The position numbers and the translations under genes are program-made. A DNA stretch of 64,000 nucleotides, from positions 28,998,981-29,062,980 of the forward strand of contig NC_073744.1 in assembly GCF_029784135.1 (NCBI RefSeq). Direction: 5' to 3'. This document shows positions 34,769 through 47,105 of the stretch, in pieces. The DNA is from Toxorhynchites rutilus septentrionalis. Its lineage: Eukaryota > Arthropoda > Insecta > Diptera > Culicidae. The notes below the pieces were generated by a model, which was not told the origin of the DNA, did no database searches, and saw only the letters and a program-made list of their open reading frames with translations. Within the stretch, counting starts at the first letter, position 1. Each line of letters starts with the position of its first letter.

Positions 34769-36037
34769 TTAACCCTCCTGTACTCGCGTGCAAAATCACA
34801 ACACGTATACTCGCGCACGGTGTCACAGATCGAAAATTGAACTTCTCTGTAATATTGCCATTGTGTATTTTTCAGGCTTTATTGGTATTTATTTGAAGAA
34901 GAGGGTATGATTGAATGAAAAAAACTCAAAAAAATATGTTTTCTTCGTCTTTAATATGTTTTAATAGTCATCTAATTCAGCCTCCTCAAAATAGAGTAAT
35001 TTCTGATACTCCAACACAAATAACGAAATTCGATTTTTTTCACTGTTATTAATTAAAAGTAGTAACTGAATTGATACTGAAAAAGCTATAAAATAACATA
35101 AAAATTTATTAATCGCTTGTGGTTTCATTGGATTAAGAATCAGAACATAGCATAACTTCATGCTCGAAACAAACATATTTTTTACATTTCATGCAGTTGT
35201 TGCGTGTTTTTCTGGTCTTTTATCGAAGAGAAGAATGTATAACGACCTTCTAGATAATGACCAGATGATAAAGGTTCAGAAATATAAAGTTTGCATATTT
35301 CTAATACTCTTTGTCTCTGTTTTCTTACTAAACTAAGAATTAATGCCTAGATGGGGCATAAAAAGATAATATAAAAGGATTTCTAGGAACTTCCTTTTCT
35401 TTTTCTTGTTTTCTTGTCGATAGTGTTCATTATAAAAAAAAATCCCCGAAACTGTAACTGTTAAAAATTACCATAAGCTACCGATTAGTTTATAGTTTAC
35501 TGTTTACAATTCTTCCACAAGTGAAATTCTTTCACAAATGTGTGAAATATATTGGTCATACATATACCAATATATTCAGCGAATAACTATACGAAAGTCA
35601 AACATTTATATTTTGCTTTTGAACTTATGAATCTAACGACGAATAGTTAATATATGGATCCGTTCAATCTGGTTACAAAAGAGACTGAAATCAAATAAGA
35701 ATAGTCCGGTAATGATCTTATGCATTATATTCCATTATATTCCACGCCACTAACTTTTATTTTATACATTTCATTCTACAATATTCTAGAATATGAAAAA
35801 TGGCACTTGTCCCAAAAAGTTACTCCTATACTCGCGCCGGTGTGTCAGACCGAAAGTGTTAAAAAAAATGGCACACGTCCCCTTTGTACCAACACATGCG
35901 ATACGCTAAACGATGACGAACGACGAATAACGAAGCTAGAGAGAATAGCAAGGTCGTAGTGTTGATATTTTCTGAGAAATGAACGAATTATTGATTTCTC
36001 GGTCTGACAGACGAATGCGCGAGTATAGGAGTGTTAA
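34769..36037. mobile_element. TTAA-flanked piggyBac-type non-autonomous element, copy 2 (uninterrupted)
   Basis: TTAA lies at 34769-34772 and 36034-36037. The termini are CCCTCCTGTACTCGCGTGC and, reversed, CACTCCTATACTCGCGC, each followed by a second ACTCGCG-containing repeat and a GTCTGTCAGACCGA-like palindrome. It is the reverse complement of copy 1 at 4273-7544 without the 2-kb insert. There is no transposase. Confidence 0.8.
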
Positions 36038-36936
36038 AGTAACATGTTTCTACTGATGTTTTACTGATGAGCGCTCGGTAATGGTAATTATTGGTGAATT
36101 TTTTTTTCATTATTTCATCCATATACACCACAGGAGGCATCTCGTCTAGGATCTTTGGACAAAATGAAGGGTTTCATTTCCATGCAATTAGGGTGTGTTT
36201 TCCATTCTGGTTTCACATTAACATATATGGTAAGCATCTGCTTGTGAATTTTAATACATTCTAAACCAAGCACAACTCTCCTCCAACGGCCCCGGCAAGT
36301 TCCTGAGAAGATTCATTCGCCAAAGCAGCAACAGAAAGGAGGTAAAATGGACAGGTGCTTGATTCGTATAGTTACATTATGAATTTAAAATTTCTGTTAA
36401 CGAGAATTTCTTCATGTTATTCTATAATATTTGAACCACCCTATAACGATGACTACTGATCAAAAATAGATAAGGGAAACAAAAGCCGAAAATCAAACAT
36501 GATTCCGCGTTTGGATATAATTTTTACGACATTTAAGCATTTTGAGTGGTTTAATATCAAAATTCAATTCACTAGTTATTATTTCGGTTTGGTAATTTAC
36601 AATGAATTAGGTATGCACGGAGAAGTAAATTCATATGAGAGTGGAAACTTTGAATTATATTTCAAATTGGTATTTTTCAAGGCTACAGGCGAATAAACTG
36701 AGAAAGCTTAAGGTGAAGGTGGAACGAAACCATTGTAGTAGTATAGGTAAAACCACGTGTTCTTTATGGGATAAAAGTGTTTGTGAGAGAAGAGCAAAGC
36801 ACACGTAAATAGATCAATTCACTTATCAGACTGTGTGGCGCTTCACTGACACGAGTCTTAGAATACATTTGAAAAAAATAAAAATTTAATACTGAAGTGA
36901 AATGTATGAACGATGTGTTCCGATGAACAATTGCAA

Positions 36937-36967
<31 letters not shown>

Positions 36968-37175
36968 GAAGGTGCATTTGCATATGAAGTGAAATTCTGA
37001 TTATACGCGAGCGTAACATGAGCAAATTTATAACACATACGAATTGAGGCTCTTTTGGAAGTGAATTTTCACTTATACTTTAGTCATTGGGACTGAAAGA
37101 ATGTTTCAGGGCATAAAAAATAGCAAGGAAAGAATTGCGATCTTACCTCGTAACAACGCCACGGGAAGTCACAAA
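36038..37175. other. Unassigned stretch
   Basis: No gene was recognised. An AT microsatellite lies at about 36937-36967. Confidence 0.5.
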
Positions 37176-37187
37176 TTTAAACTTATT

Positions 37188-37462
37188 TTTTTTTTTTTTT
37201 TATCTTCGCTTATTTTTCGTCGGCCTATTTCCGCCACTTTTAGTGCCAATCACCGACATCAGGGAGGCGACTCCACCTGTTCCTACCTATCAGACTCAAC
37301 AACTCATGAGCCGGGCCAACTTCTTTTACTTCCGCTCCGAAGGAAGACGTAACCAGAGATTTTTCGCCTCAGAAAATCCCAACGACGCCAGCTGGGATTG
37401 AACCCAGGCCGATCGGATTGTGAGGCTGTTACGCTAACCATACAACCACTGGCGCCGTCCTG
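37188..37462 (-). repeat. tRNA-derived SINE, second family
   Basis: On the minus strand the head is CCAGTGGTTGTATGGTTAG, with box B GGTTCAATCCC (complement of 37394-37404). The tail is the poly-T run at 37188-37201 (poly-A in SINE orientation). A 12-bp duplication TTTAAACTTATT flanks it (37176-37187 and 37463-37474). The body differs from the Feilai-type SINEs at 25.3 and 41.5 kb, so it is a separate family. Confidence 0.85.
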
Positions 37463-37474
37463 TTTAAACTTATT

Positions 37475-40400
37475 GTAATCAGTAAATTTAAAATAAAATG
37501 GTGTTTGAGCAGACCAAAGTAGATCATCTAACAGTTGATTATAGTTGAAAACACCTTAATATTTTCCTTCGTCGTATTTTTTCACATAGTCACGTTGGAG
37601 AGCTTTAACCCTTATCTTCGTTGGTCGAGGCATTTTGATAGAATGTAATACTTCTCCGTGTTTACTATTTTTGACAGCAGAGACAGCTGTGGCAGTATTC
37701 CGAGCTCTGCAATACAATCTTCTTAACCAATGCTGAAGTTGCTAAAACCTACATTATAGACCCATTAAACGTAAAAATACTAATTGTATTGGTATCAACA
37801 CTATTTTTTTTTATTGATTTTCATGACATGAAACGCTATGACTCATGAATAACATTTTATTGAGTGGTTTTTACAGCTGTCTCAATAATGTTGTCTGGTA
37901 TCAGTGTCGAAAAAATAACGATGCTTTCACTAATATAAACAAAACCATTGGGGAAAATTTAAAAATGAAAATTTAACTGTCAGAGCACTAGCTCACGTTT
38001 TCCGACGGTTTTCATGATACATTGCAACGGCAGATGAAAATTTAATATCTTGTGAGTAATCGATTAGAGTTTGGTTGATATTACTTGATGGGAAGTGTGC
38101 CAAAACGATAATTTTCTTCACACTGTTTTGCCAAATTATTGTTTTTCGGGCGAGGGGTGAGGGAGGGAGATGAAAAAAATGAGCGCCATTGTGGCTTCCA
38201 TTTTCACCTTAAACTCTCTACAATTCAAAACAAAATCATTACACCAATAAATCCACAGGCACTCCAAAATTCACAGAAGCTCTCTTCAGGCAAACATAAA
38301 TATTAATTAGGTTTTTGGAATGCATCGAGAATTCCCAAATAACTCATTAGTCGAGTCGAAGTTATAGTGGCTCTGAAAAGGACCGATAGGTTTATGTTGT
38401 TTTGTACAATGATTGATTTATGATTCATACATGTTCTCGCGAGAACAGTACACGCACTCGCGGCATTTTTCCCGTACTACGCACAGTGCGGTACCAGGCG
38501 ATTATATATTTGTCCCGCACTACCGTTATCTATTTGATAACGCATAACGCATAAAATCAACAATTCGTTCAATCCCCACGGTATGAAAACCGACGACCTC
38601 CTCCTTTTGAAAAATTTCTCTTCTGCTTTGATTCCGCTCTACACTACGCTTGCTTCTTGCATATTCTGAAGATGCATTCTGTGGCGAAAAAAAAGTCAAA
38701 GTGCCAAATTTAGCTACACTGTTACTCGAAATGCGCTCATAAATGAATCTATTAATCTTCGGCTTACAGGATTACACCATAATTGATTAGTCTTCTAATG
38801 AGTGAACATTCAATATGGGTAATTATTCGGCAGATAATTTATTTTACCACTCCGCTTTTCCGCTCAACCCCTTTCCCCTGTCCCCAAGCAAGTGTTTGTT
38901 ACATGCTAAATAAAATATCGAACCATGGCTCGCTCATGTGTATGTCTGTGTTAATTAATCCTTTCTGAACGAAAGTGTTCACACAATGCCTATGTCAAAC
39001 ACACTCCCTGTAATGAAACACAGCGATCAGTAGAGCAGCTATGATGCCTCCCTACGGTGGAACGCCATTCCCATTTTCCCATTATCCGGGCAGATACTTT
39101 TCCAAACAACAACCGGCGTCGAATGAAGACTGGGAATCCCCAGCTGACAGTTCTATTTCCTCCCTCGCTGGCATCGTGTCGGCAGAAGCGGCATTCATTA
39201 GTCGGCCTTCGCAGGCTTCACCTCTGCAAATCCAGGACTCGATCGTATCGCATCCCCGCTCCATGTGGGACGATGACGATGACGACGACAACAGCCGCAT
39301 CTGCAAAACAATTCATCTTTTGATGGACGGATGACTGCGAAATGGTTATGCTAAATGTACGAGTGGTGAGGTATGAGTTGAATTCCTGTTCACCTTCTCC
39401 CATTGGAATGACACACCTACGCAAATCCTGGCATAGTTTGCTATCTCGCACGTCAGGGGGAACGATTCGTTTAGCGCGAAGATCTGTGAAAGTTCGAAGA
39501 AATGAGATTTACTCATTTAGAGTAGAACGGTTTTCTGGGAAATGTGATTCCAGAGAACAATGCTGAGTGGTGGTTACCGTTCAGTGGAAATGTTTGGTTT
39601 CTAACATCGTTTTTCATTAATTCATTGTAAGCTGATTTCGGAGGCGTGTTTAGCCGAAACATATTCTGCTCGCGGAAAATAAACCAAACCCCACCATAAA
39701 TCAGAACGAAGGAGAGGTTCATAAACTTGAGCATAATATTCACAATTTCAATATTCATGCCTTTTTCTCCGTCGTACCCAGCGTTTGTGGTCCTGCGGTG
39801 ACATGATTTATGGGAATGGATTGAAAATATGCAAAAATAAACAAAGTCCTCCAGGGAAAGTGAATTGATTACTTTGCGTGGAGCCCTCCATTATTTGTGG
39901 CAGTTTTGATTTAAAGAAAAAAGCTGCCAGATGTAATCTCTGTGAAACGGGCAATTCCATGGGAAAGGACAAAATAGACAAACAAAATTTAAACCTTCTG
40001 ATTTTCTGATTTTGCTGATTTACTTCGTTTCGAAAAATTCAAAACAAATCCTGCAATGAAGGTGGTTCGAAAAATCGGCTGTTTGAGATTTTTTTAAATT
40101 TTCAACTATATGCTCCAGTAATGGTTCCAAATCAGAACGAGGCCATGTTTTTGTGAAATAATGTGAACGCTAGTAACTATTATTGCTGTGAACGGATTCT
40201 GATGATTAGTTCAGTCGCTCGAAATGCATACACAGATAACAAACACTGCCGCATGTGAATGGACTCTGTGGAGAGAGAAATATTGCAATTCGAGCCCCAC
40301 CCGATGACAACTTTCTGGCACGACCAGAGCGTAAAAACAGAGGATTTTGGAATGGTAATAGAAGCGAATAAACTTTGTAGTTTGAAACCTCGATTGTAAA

Positions 40401-40485
40401 AGAAAGAAATAATAATATTATGTTGAAATTACGATTAGGCACTCATCCAGTTAACCAAACAAACGGCGGCGAGGGCGTCCAAATT
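37475..40485. other. Unassigned stretch with a family D fragment
   Basis: At 38400-38520, TGATTGATTTATGATTCATAC and following bases match 5280-5460, a piece of family D. At 39041-39334 a 97-codon plus-strand ORF with an Asp-rich run is open on the opposite strand as well, so it is not convincing. No other gene was recognised. Confidence 0.4.
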
Positions 40486-42000
40486 AGCTTTTTTTTTATT
40501 TTTACATAGGGAGGTCACTCTACGAAATTGAAAATGAGGCATGTAACGATACATTAAGAGTTTTCAAACGCATATTACGAAAATTCGTCATTGTGGTATA
40601 TGTTCTGTTGTATACCATTAGACAGGAAATGTATCCAGATTTTTTTTTTTGCTCAAAACATGTGTAGTGAACATAATAAAGAAAGTAAATAATTTGATGA
40701 TTCAAATGGGTATCTTTTGTGATTTTTGATTTTACTAGCCACGCGTTTTCCCCCACAACGCAACGAGCAATGAGAGTGAATGTGAGTCGGAGCGAATTAT
40801 GAATTATTCTCCATTTGCCGATAATATGCATTTATCAGTTGGCAGAATCAATGATCTTGGAATGATCTTAGATGGTTTTACTCTATTCTATTCTTTCTTG
40901 GATGGTTTTACTGTATTCTTCCCAAAGATTAGACGAGAGCCTGGCTCAAAAGGTTAAACGTGATAGGTGATAGAGATTCTAAGATAAGATTGATGTTCAG
41001 GTTGCATTACAATCAATTCGTGCTCAATCCACGTTCTATCATGTAGGTCTTGCTACTAACAATTTAAGTAATTGTTTAATTGTAATTGTTTAGGTTACTG
41101 ATTTTTCCGTTGACTTAGATGTCCGAAAGGGTATACTCACACATGTCAAATCATGATAGCTTAAATAGTCGCGATCTTAATATTATGTAAACCATATGTT
41201 TTTCCTTAGAAGTAATTATGTTATAATTTTGCTCGTTTCACTTTCCTGAATTCATTTGTCCGTTCTTCATTCGCTTCCCTATAAATGAGCAGAAGTCACA
41301 TCAGCGACGCGATTTTCCCAAGAGAGCACTCATGGCCATAGGATACCCAATATACATCACCTGGCTAAAAAGTTATTACAACCCCCTAAAAACAATGTTC
41401 CGGACAACGTGGCAACTTAGGAGAAAATGCTATTCTTATCCGTAATATATTTCTGTTGTTATAGATTCATTACACTTAGGTTTATATCTAGAGTGCTCCC
41501 GTGGCCGAGTGGTTAGTGTCCCACATTCTCATGCCGGGGGGTCGAGTTCGATTCCCGTTCTGGCCGGGAGATTTCTCGCCAAAGAAATTTCTTCCGACCA
41601 GCACTGAGGTCACGCGTATTCTAGAGCTTGCCATTCCAGAATACATCTAAGGAGTGTTATTTGGCATAGAAAGCTCAACTAAGTACTAATAAAAGTAATA
41701 CCTTCGTTGAGAAGGCAACAGTTCCACTGGGAACGTTAGTGCCATCCAAGAAGATGGTTTATATCTATGTAAATCGAACCCAACTTTGTGTTCAATAATG
41801 CACTGATGAATGATGACTCTTTGTAAGAAACTGTTTTTCCAGAACCTTCATTTGAGATATCAAAAAAAGTAAAAATTACAGTTTTCTGAACAATAAAAAA
41901 AACTCAATTCAAATGCAATTGCTACAAACAATCACAGTTCTACGTCAAACTCCCGTCCGTGCCCCTAGGTTCAGACCCATCTACTTTTATATGATAAGTT
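40486..42000 (+). repeat. Family C repeat (copy E4), interrupted by a SINE
   Basis: It runs from TTTTACATAGGGAGGTCACTC (first 20 bases counted) through CATATTAC, CAACGAGCAATGAG, the LINE-like tail near 41020-41100 and AACGTGGCAACTTAGG, to CCCGTCCGTGCCCCTAGG at 41957-41974. The SINE at 41491-41755 is inserted near its middle. The 5' palindrome is missing. Confidence 0.65.
41491..41755 (+). repeat. tRNA-derived SINE (Feilai-type)
   Basis: Box A is TGGCCGAGTGG (41502-41512) and box B is GTTCGATTCC (41546-41555). The body is shared with the copy at 25310-25575, and the 3' end is AGAAGAT. A perfect 12-bp duplication GGTTTATATCTA flanks it (41479-41490 and 41756-41767). It inserted into family C copy E4. 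Confidence 0.9.
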
Positions 42001-42842
42001 TTCTCAATTGGCCTTTCATAAGGTTAGAGGCGGTTGATCCCGCTGCGGATTTGATCCCAACTTCAATTCCAAAGTAGAACTTGATGAAATGATACCAAGC
42101 TTCGGTTTTCATGCCGCCTGGTGGGGAGTGCTTAAGTGTTTGTCTATTACACGCACTGTTCAATCCCCAGAGCGATGCGAAAACTTACGTCAACAAAGTG
42201 GTCGTTCTACAAACACAGATCGTATCCAAGCGATCCTGAAACCCTTCTCGAAGTAGATGTTGATCGGTAATTGTGATACACTACTTCCTTTATCAATGGA
42301 TATCTATAGTTAGTGACCGTATTTGATGAAGACAATGCAATCCCGTTATAGCGGTGATTCTTGGCTGTTTGGATTTTCGGTGCACTGATTTTGACAGATC
42401 ACTCGTGATTCGACCCATGTGTCAAAATTTAAGTTCCACTATGGACGAATAAACACAACGAACAACGTTTACGAATTATTGTTTTTTATTACTAAAATTA
42501 ATGCTCTGTTGAAAATGTGGTTTTTTTCTTGTTTTATTATAAAAATTGTCTTTGGCAATGAAGCACATTTCCGGTCAGAAAAATCACCCACACATGAAGG
42601 ACTTAAACCACATTGACATTGCTTGCAGCATCTTATACGATCAAAATTATTGATAATATGAGTATTCAATATCGTGACAGCCAGGCTTTCGACATCCGGT
42701 CTAACCTCAATCAATATTTTGCCACCTCTCTGCTCTCTATTCACTGGATACTTCATCTAGAGCGCTGACTGGCATCGTCTAAATCAGCCTTAATGAATGC
42801 GCGCTGTGTTGCCAACTCGATCGTGTTTCAACTAATGCTAAG
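42001..42842. other. Unassigned stretch
   Basis: At about 42185-42210, CTTACGTCAACAAAGTGGTCG resembles the family D end (ACGTCAACAATGTGGTCG at 63116). No gene was recognised. Confidence 0.4.
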
Positions 42843-43310
42843 CAGGGCTCAGCATAGTTATAGTAGTAGTTATAGGATAGTCAGCTGACTATATCTGTAT
42901 TCAGTCGGAAATGGCTTTTGGCTTCTTCACGCAGTTTCTCCGCCAAAACGACTTAACAGACAGTCGGGCGTTTAGTCGCTATATCCCTCTGCCGACTCGA
43001 CTATATCATCTCATTCTTCCCAGTCAAATCTATCTCTCTCCACACACGTTTCATTTCAATTCATTTGTCGCGTCAGCTTGAATAACCACTGACTGGAACG
43101 CTTCATCGGTCATCCTCGCTAGTCAAAGCTAGTCAATTCATTTACTAGTCAATTCATTTTTTGTTTTCGACGACTGCCGAAGCAGTTCTAGTTCAAGCGA
43201 AGCTACTGAGAATACAGTCGGTCTTCTTTTTCACCTTCGAAGATTTCGGACCCTGATGCTAAGGAAATCGAAACGAGGACACATTGGGATGCTCATTTTG
43301 TGCGTCATCC
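42843..43310 (+). repeat. hAT-like repeat fragment
   Basis: It starts CAGGGCTCAGCATAGTT and shares several blocks with 29706-29990 (GGATAGTCAGC-GACTAT, TTGGCTTCTTC-CAGTTTCTCCG, GTCGGGCGTTTAG). An AGTCAATTCATTTACTAGTC-type direct repeat occurs near 43130-43165. The opposite end was not found. Assignment to hAT rests only on the CAGGG start. Confidence 0.4.
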
Positions 43311-44103
43311 GTTGGTAGCTCTCTAGAGGAGGTGTTGCAAAATGCATAATTCGGTACTATAAACTATAACGGATTATAAACCCTCACAAACTTCGTCGGC
43401 GAAAGCCAGATCTCTGTACTCTTCTATAAGACCAACTTGAATATTCATCGATGCAACACAAACCGTTTGAATTTCAACAAGATGTTTCCATGCATTGTTG
43501 AATGCTTATAATAGAGTATATTTAACGTCAATTTCGTTCAAAAGAGTTGTTTGTTCATTTATTGGTCTTAAATATGATAATTTCAGCTGTCTAGTTTTTA
43601 TAAGATGATTTCAAAATTCATAAGTATTATTAATGATAAATTCAAAACAATCGGCAGATTTACATGTCAATAATTGGTAACCTTGCCATTTCGGTTAACC
43701 CATTAACGACCAAGTCTTAACAATTATTTTTTTTACGAAAACCATTGGACTAATTTTGATTATTGGCGCTTCGGAAACCCTAATCCCATTTCCCATCTTC
43801 CATTTTCCGGAAAATAACTGTTCGAAAAATCGAACATTTGCCGAAACCTGCACATTTTTTTCTAAAAACTTTTTTCAAAAAGTTTCTTAAATTAGCAAAT
43901 ATACGACATTCATAAATGCTTAAATTTCACATTTCGAGACGAACAAGCGCAGGAAAATAAAATTCTCCAAAGATAAAACCTGAATTCATCCACCTATGGA
44001 GATGTGAAATCTTTCTTATTTTATTTTATTTTAACTCATTTAAATCATGCCTTTCCTATTATACAATTCCCGAAAAATCAAACAATTTCCAAAACCTGCA
44101 AAG
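43311..44103. other. Unassigned AT-rich stretch
   Basis: No ORF, repeat partner or RNA gene was recognised. Confidence 0.5.
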
Positions 44104-44450
44104 TACAGGGTCTTTCAGATTAAACGCTCACGCTAAAAAAAATCGATTAACTCCTTATAAATGGTAACACTGCATTCCCCACTTCAGAACGATAATATTC
44201 GGCTGCTCGTTCAGTCTGATCGGATGGTTTTTAGTGTCAAGATGTACAATTTACAAGAACGTGTATTTTCGAGCGACGGAAGCCTTAATGAATCTTTGTC
44301 CTCTTATGGTAAAAATTTCAACATTTCTCGTCGTCGATTACTTCCTCTGGAGGTACGTGAAGGACCGTTGCTATGTTAATAAGCCACAAAATTTGGAGGA
44401 ACTTGAAGATAAAATAACTCGGATTTTTAACAGCATCGAAGTCATGTAAT
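44104..44450 (+). pseudogene. Mariner-like transposase, internally deleted
   Basis: TACAGGGTCTTTCAGATTAA at 44104 is a typical mariner-like terminus. A short segment starting MVFSVKMYNLQERVF (44224) looks like the transposase N-terminus. It is fused, with a frame change, to DYFLWRYVKDRCYVNKPQNL (about 44338), the C-terminal part just after the third catalytic residue. The central catalytic domain is gone. The right terminus was not found. It is related to, but distinct from, the element at 11958-14333. Confidence 0.65.
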
Positions 44451-44551
44451 GTTAGATGTTGTTAGAGTTGTGCATAAAGAATTTTGTTCACCGTTTAAAG
44501 CGCGTTACCGAAAAAAGGAGTGGTCACATCAAAAATGTCCTAGAATAAGCT

Positions 44552-45860
44552 TTATTTTGGTTTTTTAAAAATAAAAAAAAAATCACTTTTGTTGAAGTTA
44601 TAAAAAATTTGTTGCGTGAGCGCCTTTTCCTCGTCGCTCGTACTTGGATCTCCAGTCAGTAACAGCGCTTGAGAAATCAATACTCTGAATTCCTTCTGAT
44701 ACAAGGAAATTTCACCTCTGTGTTTCGTTACGAAACAGTGCAATTTCCACGAATTTACGACTGCAGAATTCAAAGCATTTATCCATAGAGGCCAGTACCA
44801 TTTTTTCGAACAAATGTTTGTAGCGATAGTTACTTCCTTGTTGTCCTGCCATCGACATAATACGACTCCAACACGGTTCGATCGAACGGTACCTGAGTCT
44901 GCCGAAGTATGGTACCATCAGCTCAACTATGGACAAATCATCACTGAATACGCCAAACTGCATGATTCATTATTTCAAAAAACCAACGGAGCTAATTGAA
45001 AGAAAAATAAAAAAAGGAATAAATTTTCAACAAGTACATTTTTTTACCTTAGCCATTTTACCCATCTTATTCAGGTTGTAATTGTCTGTAAAGTAAATGA
45101 ACTTTTTAATCTCGTGAAACTTATTCCTAGGCATGCACTGCTTCACAATAGGAACTCCCAAGGAAGGTTCATTGGACCAACAATCGTTAACATTGGGGAG
45201 GGTGTGGTAACCAGATAACAACAGTATTCCAATGAATATTTTCCAGGTTATGATGTCGAGTAGAAACGTGGAATTTTGCTGGTCATCATATCGGTTTGTC
45301 TCTCGTACAATAAGAGATATGACTTCATCATCAAACAGTTTGAGAAAAAGTTGTAACGGTGATAAATCATTGATTGTATCGAACAACTATTGTTGTTTAT
45401 TAGAGAGGTTCCACAGGTTCGTTGTTAGGCGAAACAGAGTATTCAATTTTTCCGTTGTAAGACTTTTCCAATGGGGTTCTGGAAATGCACTCAATAGCTT
45501 ATAGCCAATCTCCAATTCTTACTGGTTTGTTTGAGACAAGGTCTGTATTTCACTACCTCTCTTACGTGAAGTGAAGGGCAGGGCCATCTTACCAGCGAAA
45601 TGTTCATCCTGAGCGGCAGCTTTATGTGCATGATCCTGTTGAGTCGTCAATCCAGCAATGTCATCGACACTACCAAAAATTTCGATCTCAAAAGTTCCTG
45701 CTACAGCATTGAGGATTGAGATGGTGTCATTCTGTTGATATGAATCGTCATTTAGGTTTTCCTCATCGGAGAGATCGCCCAACGAATCCGGCGGAAGAAT
45801 ATTTACACCAGCAATCTCACTAGAAGCATCATTCCACGTGCCTCCAGCTCCTCCACGCAC
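44552..45860 (-). pseudogene. piggyBac-like transposase, decayed
   Basis: Fragments lie in order on the minus strand: an acidic N-terminus (LGDLSDEENLNDD, 45860-45519), then the domain start with LQLFLKLFDDEVISLIVRET and SGYHTLPNVNDCWSNEP (45386-45027). The block SIVELMVPYFGR (about 44930) and the C-terminal ALNSAVVNSWKLH and EFRVLISQALL (44773-44552) follow. PiggyBac transposases have SVDE or SIDE at the first catalytic Asp, but here the residue is Val, so catalysis would fail even without the frameshifts and internal deletion. The C-terminal cysteine-rich domain was not seen. It could be a relative of the enzyme that moved the TTAA elements at 4273 and 34769; this is inference. Confidence 0.75.
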
Positions 45861-45966
45861 TAAATTCTACGGACCGCTATCACCTAAGGTTATACGGACA
45901 AAAGTGTAGCTTTCCGACAATATTTGTTAAAATAATCGATACTTACAAACATTTACATTAACATGT

Positions 45967-46180
45967 CTAAAAAATTGCAACCTTGAGTTCATCAACCGTT
46001 GTGTAATGCTTTCCCTCAACGTAGGTTCTGCGTACTAGGATCCCCCAAATATTTTTAACAGGATTCAAGTCTGGAGAGCGATCCTGCCAGTCAAGTTTTT
46101 GACCCTTAATCCATTGCTTAGTTTTTTTGCTTGCTGGTATGAATAATGGCATTGTCTTGCTGGAATGTGAGTTTCTTGCG
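45967..46180 (-). pseudogene. Tc1-like transposase C-terminal fragment
   Basis: On the minus strand, FQQDNAIIHTS (about 46165-46133, second catalytic Asp) is followed, after a one-base frame change, by KKTKQWIKGQKLDW and SPDLNPVKNIWGILVRR. The family usually has NPIEN at the third catalytic position; here the Glu is Lys. The fragment ends at DELKVAIF. The N-terminal two thirds are missing. Confidence 0.8.
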
Positions 46181-46337
46181 ATGATATCAAACGCAAAAAC
46201 GGTTAAAGAGAGAGGATTCCAGAAATTGTATGTAATCCTTGATGGTCATTTTGAAGGATGTGAAAGCTATTTTGAACTTTCCGGTTGCACAGAATCCCAC
46301 CCAAAGCCTCCATCAAAGTTCCTTGTACAGAGTGTAT

Positions 46338-46440
46338 AGTAGCATGTCCGAAAAAGAACCTTAAACTATTGCGAACCAGAGCAGAGGGTCCAAGCCCCCA
46401 AAGGAGGATTATTGTAATAGCTGTTATCCATGGTTATAAG
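46338..46440 (+). repeat. 5'-end fragment of the I-like LINE
   Basis: About 100 bases match the 5' end of the LINE at 54736-54560 (read on its coding strand), including GTCCGAAAAAGAACCTTAAA-like sequence and TTGTAATAGCTGTTATCCAT. Similarity is lost on both sides. The ATG that starts ORF1 in the full-length copy is ATT here. LINE fragments are normally 3' ends, so a 5'-only piece is unusual. Confidence 0.6.
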
Positions 46441-46689
46441 GCTAAAAATGAAATATTTATCCATTTCTCCATAAGCCAACAGCCAGGAATTTCCTCTATG
46501 GCCTTCTCAGGTTGAGAAATATATCGTCTATTCGTAGAATATTAAAGAAGTTTCTCGGCGACCTTACAGGTTGCCAAAAATATCCTTGGTTGTCATGATT
46601 GAAAAAATGTAATACTAGCGATGAATAAAAATATACAATTCAAGAGGTTTCAAATGAGTTTTCTCAGTCACCTTCTCAGGTCAGGAATA

Positions 46690-47105
46690 ACGAAATGTAT
46701 GACCGATCCGATTAGAATGGATATTATCTTCGAAATCTCGTTTCGCCGAATAGCTAAGAGTTCTGGTTTTCACATGAATCGTCACAGTGAATCCTGATTC
46801 TTACTTCGTCTCCACTAACAACTATTCCTTACATGATGATCACAAGGGAACCACGCTGTAGCGGCGACCCCTCTGGCTGCAATATTATACTAACATTCCT
46901 TCCCTTCCCCTGGCGACTGTAAGGACGTGGCCGGCGACGTTATTGACTATTTAAAGCTCGTTTCACCGAAACTTGCACAATTAAAATGATTTAGCGAATT
47001 CCCAAGCGTCATTCAGTGTATTCTTTGTGCAACTTCGCTGGTTCAGGTCAATCACGAAGAGCAACTACGAAGTGTACAGTCTACCCAAGCTCAAGCTCAG
47101 GTGGT
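46690..47105 (-). repeat. Interspersed repeat of unknown class (copy 2)
   Basis: It is the reverse complement of 19050-19475, with scattered differences. It shares GACTGTAAGGACGTGGCC and CTACCCAAGCTCAAGC on this strand. No ORF. Confidence 0.6.

Noticed and set aside
39041..39334. 97-codon ORF with Asp-rich run
   Set aside because: All of a similar length are open in another plus frame and on the minus strand, so openness reflects composition; no family match.
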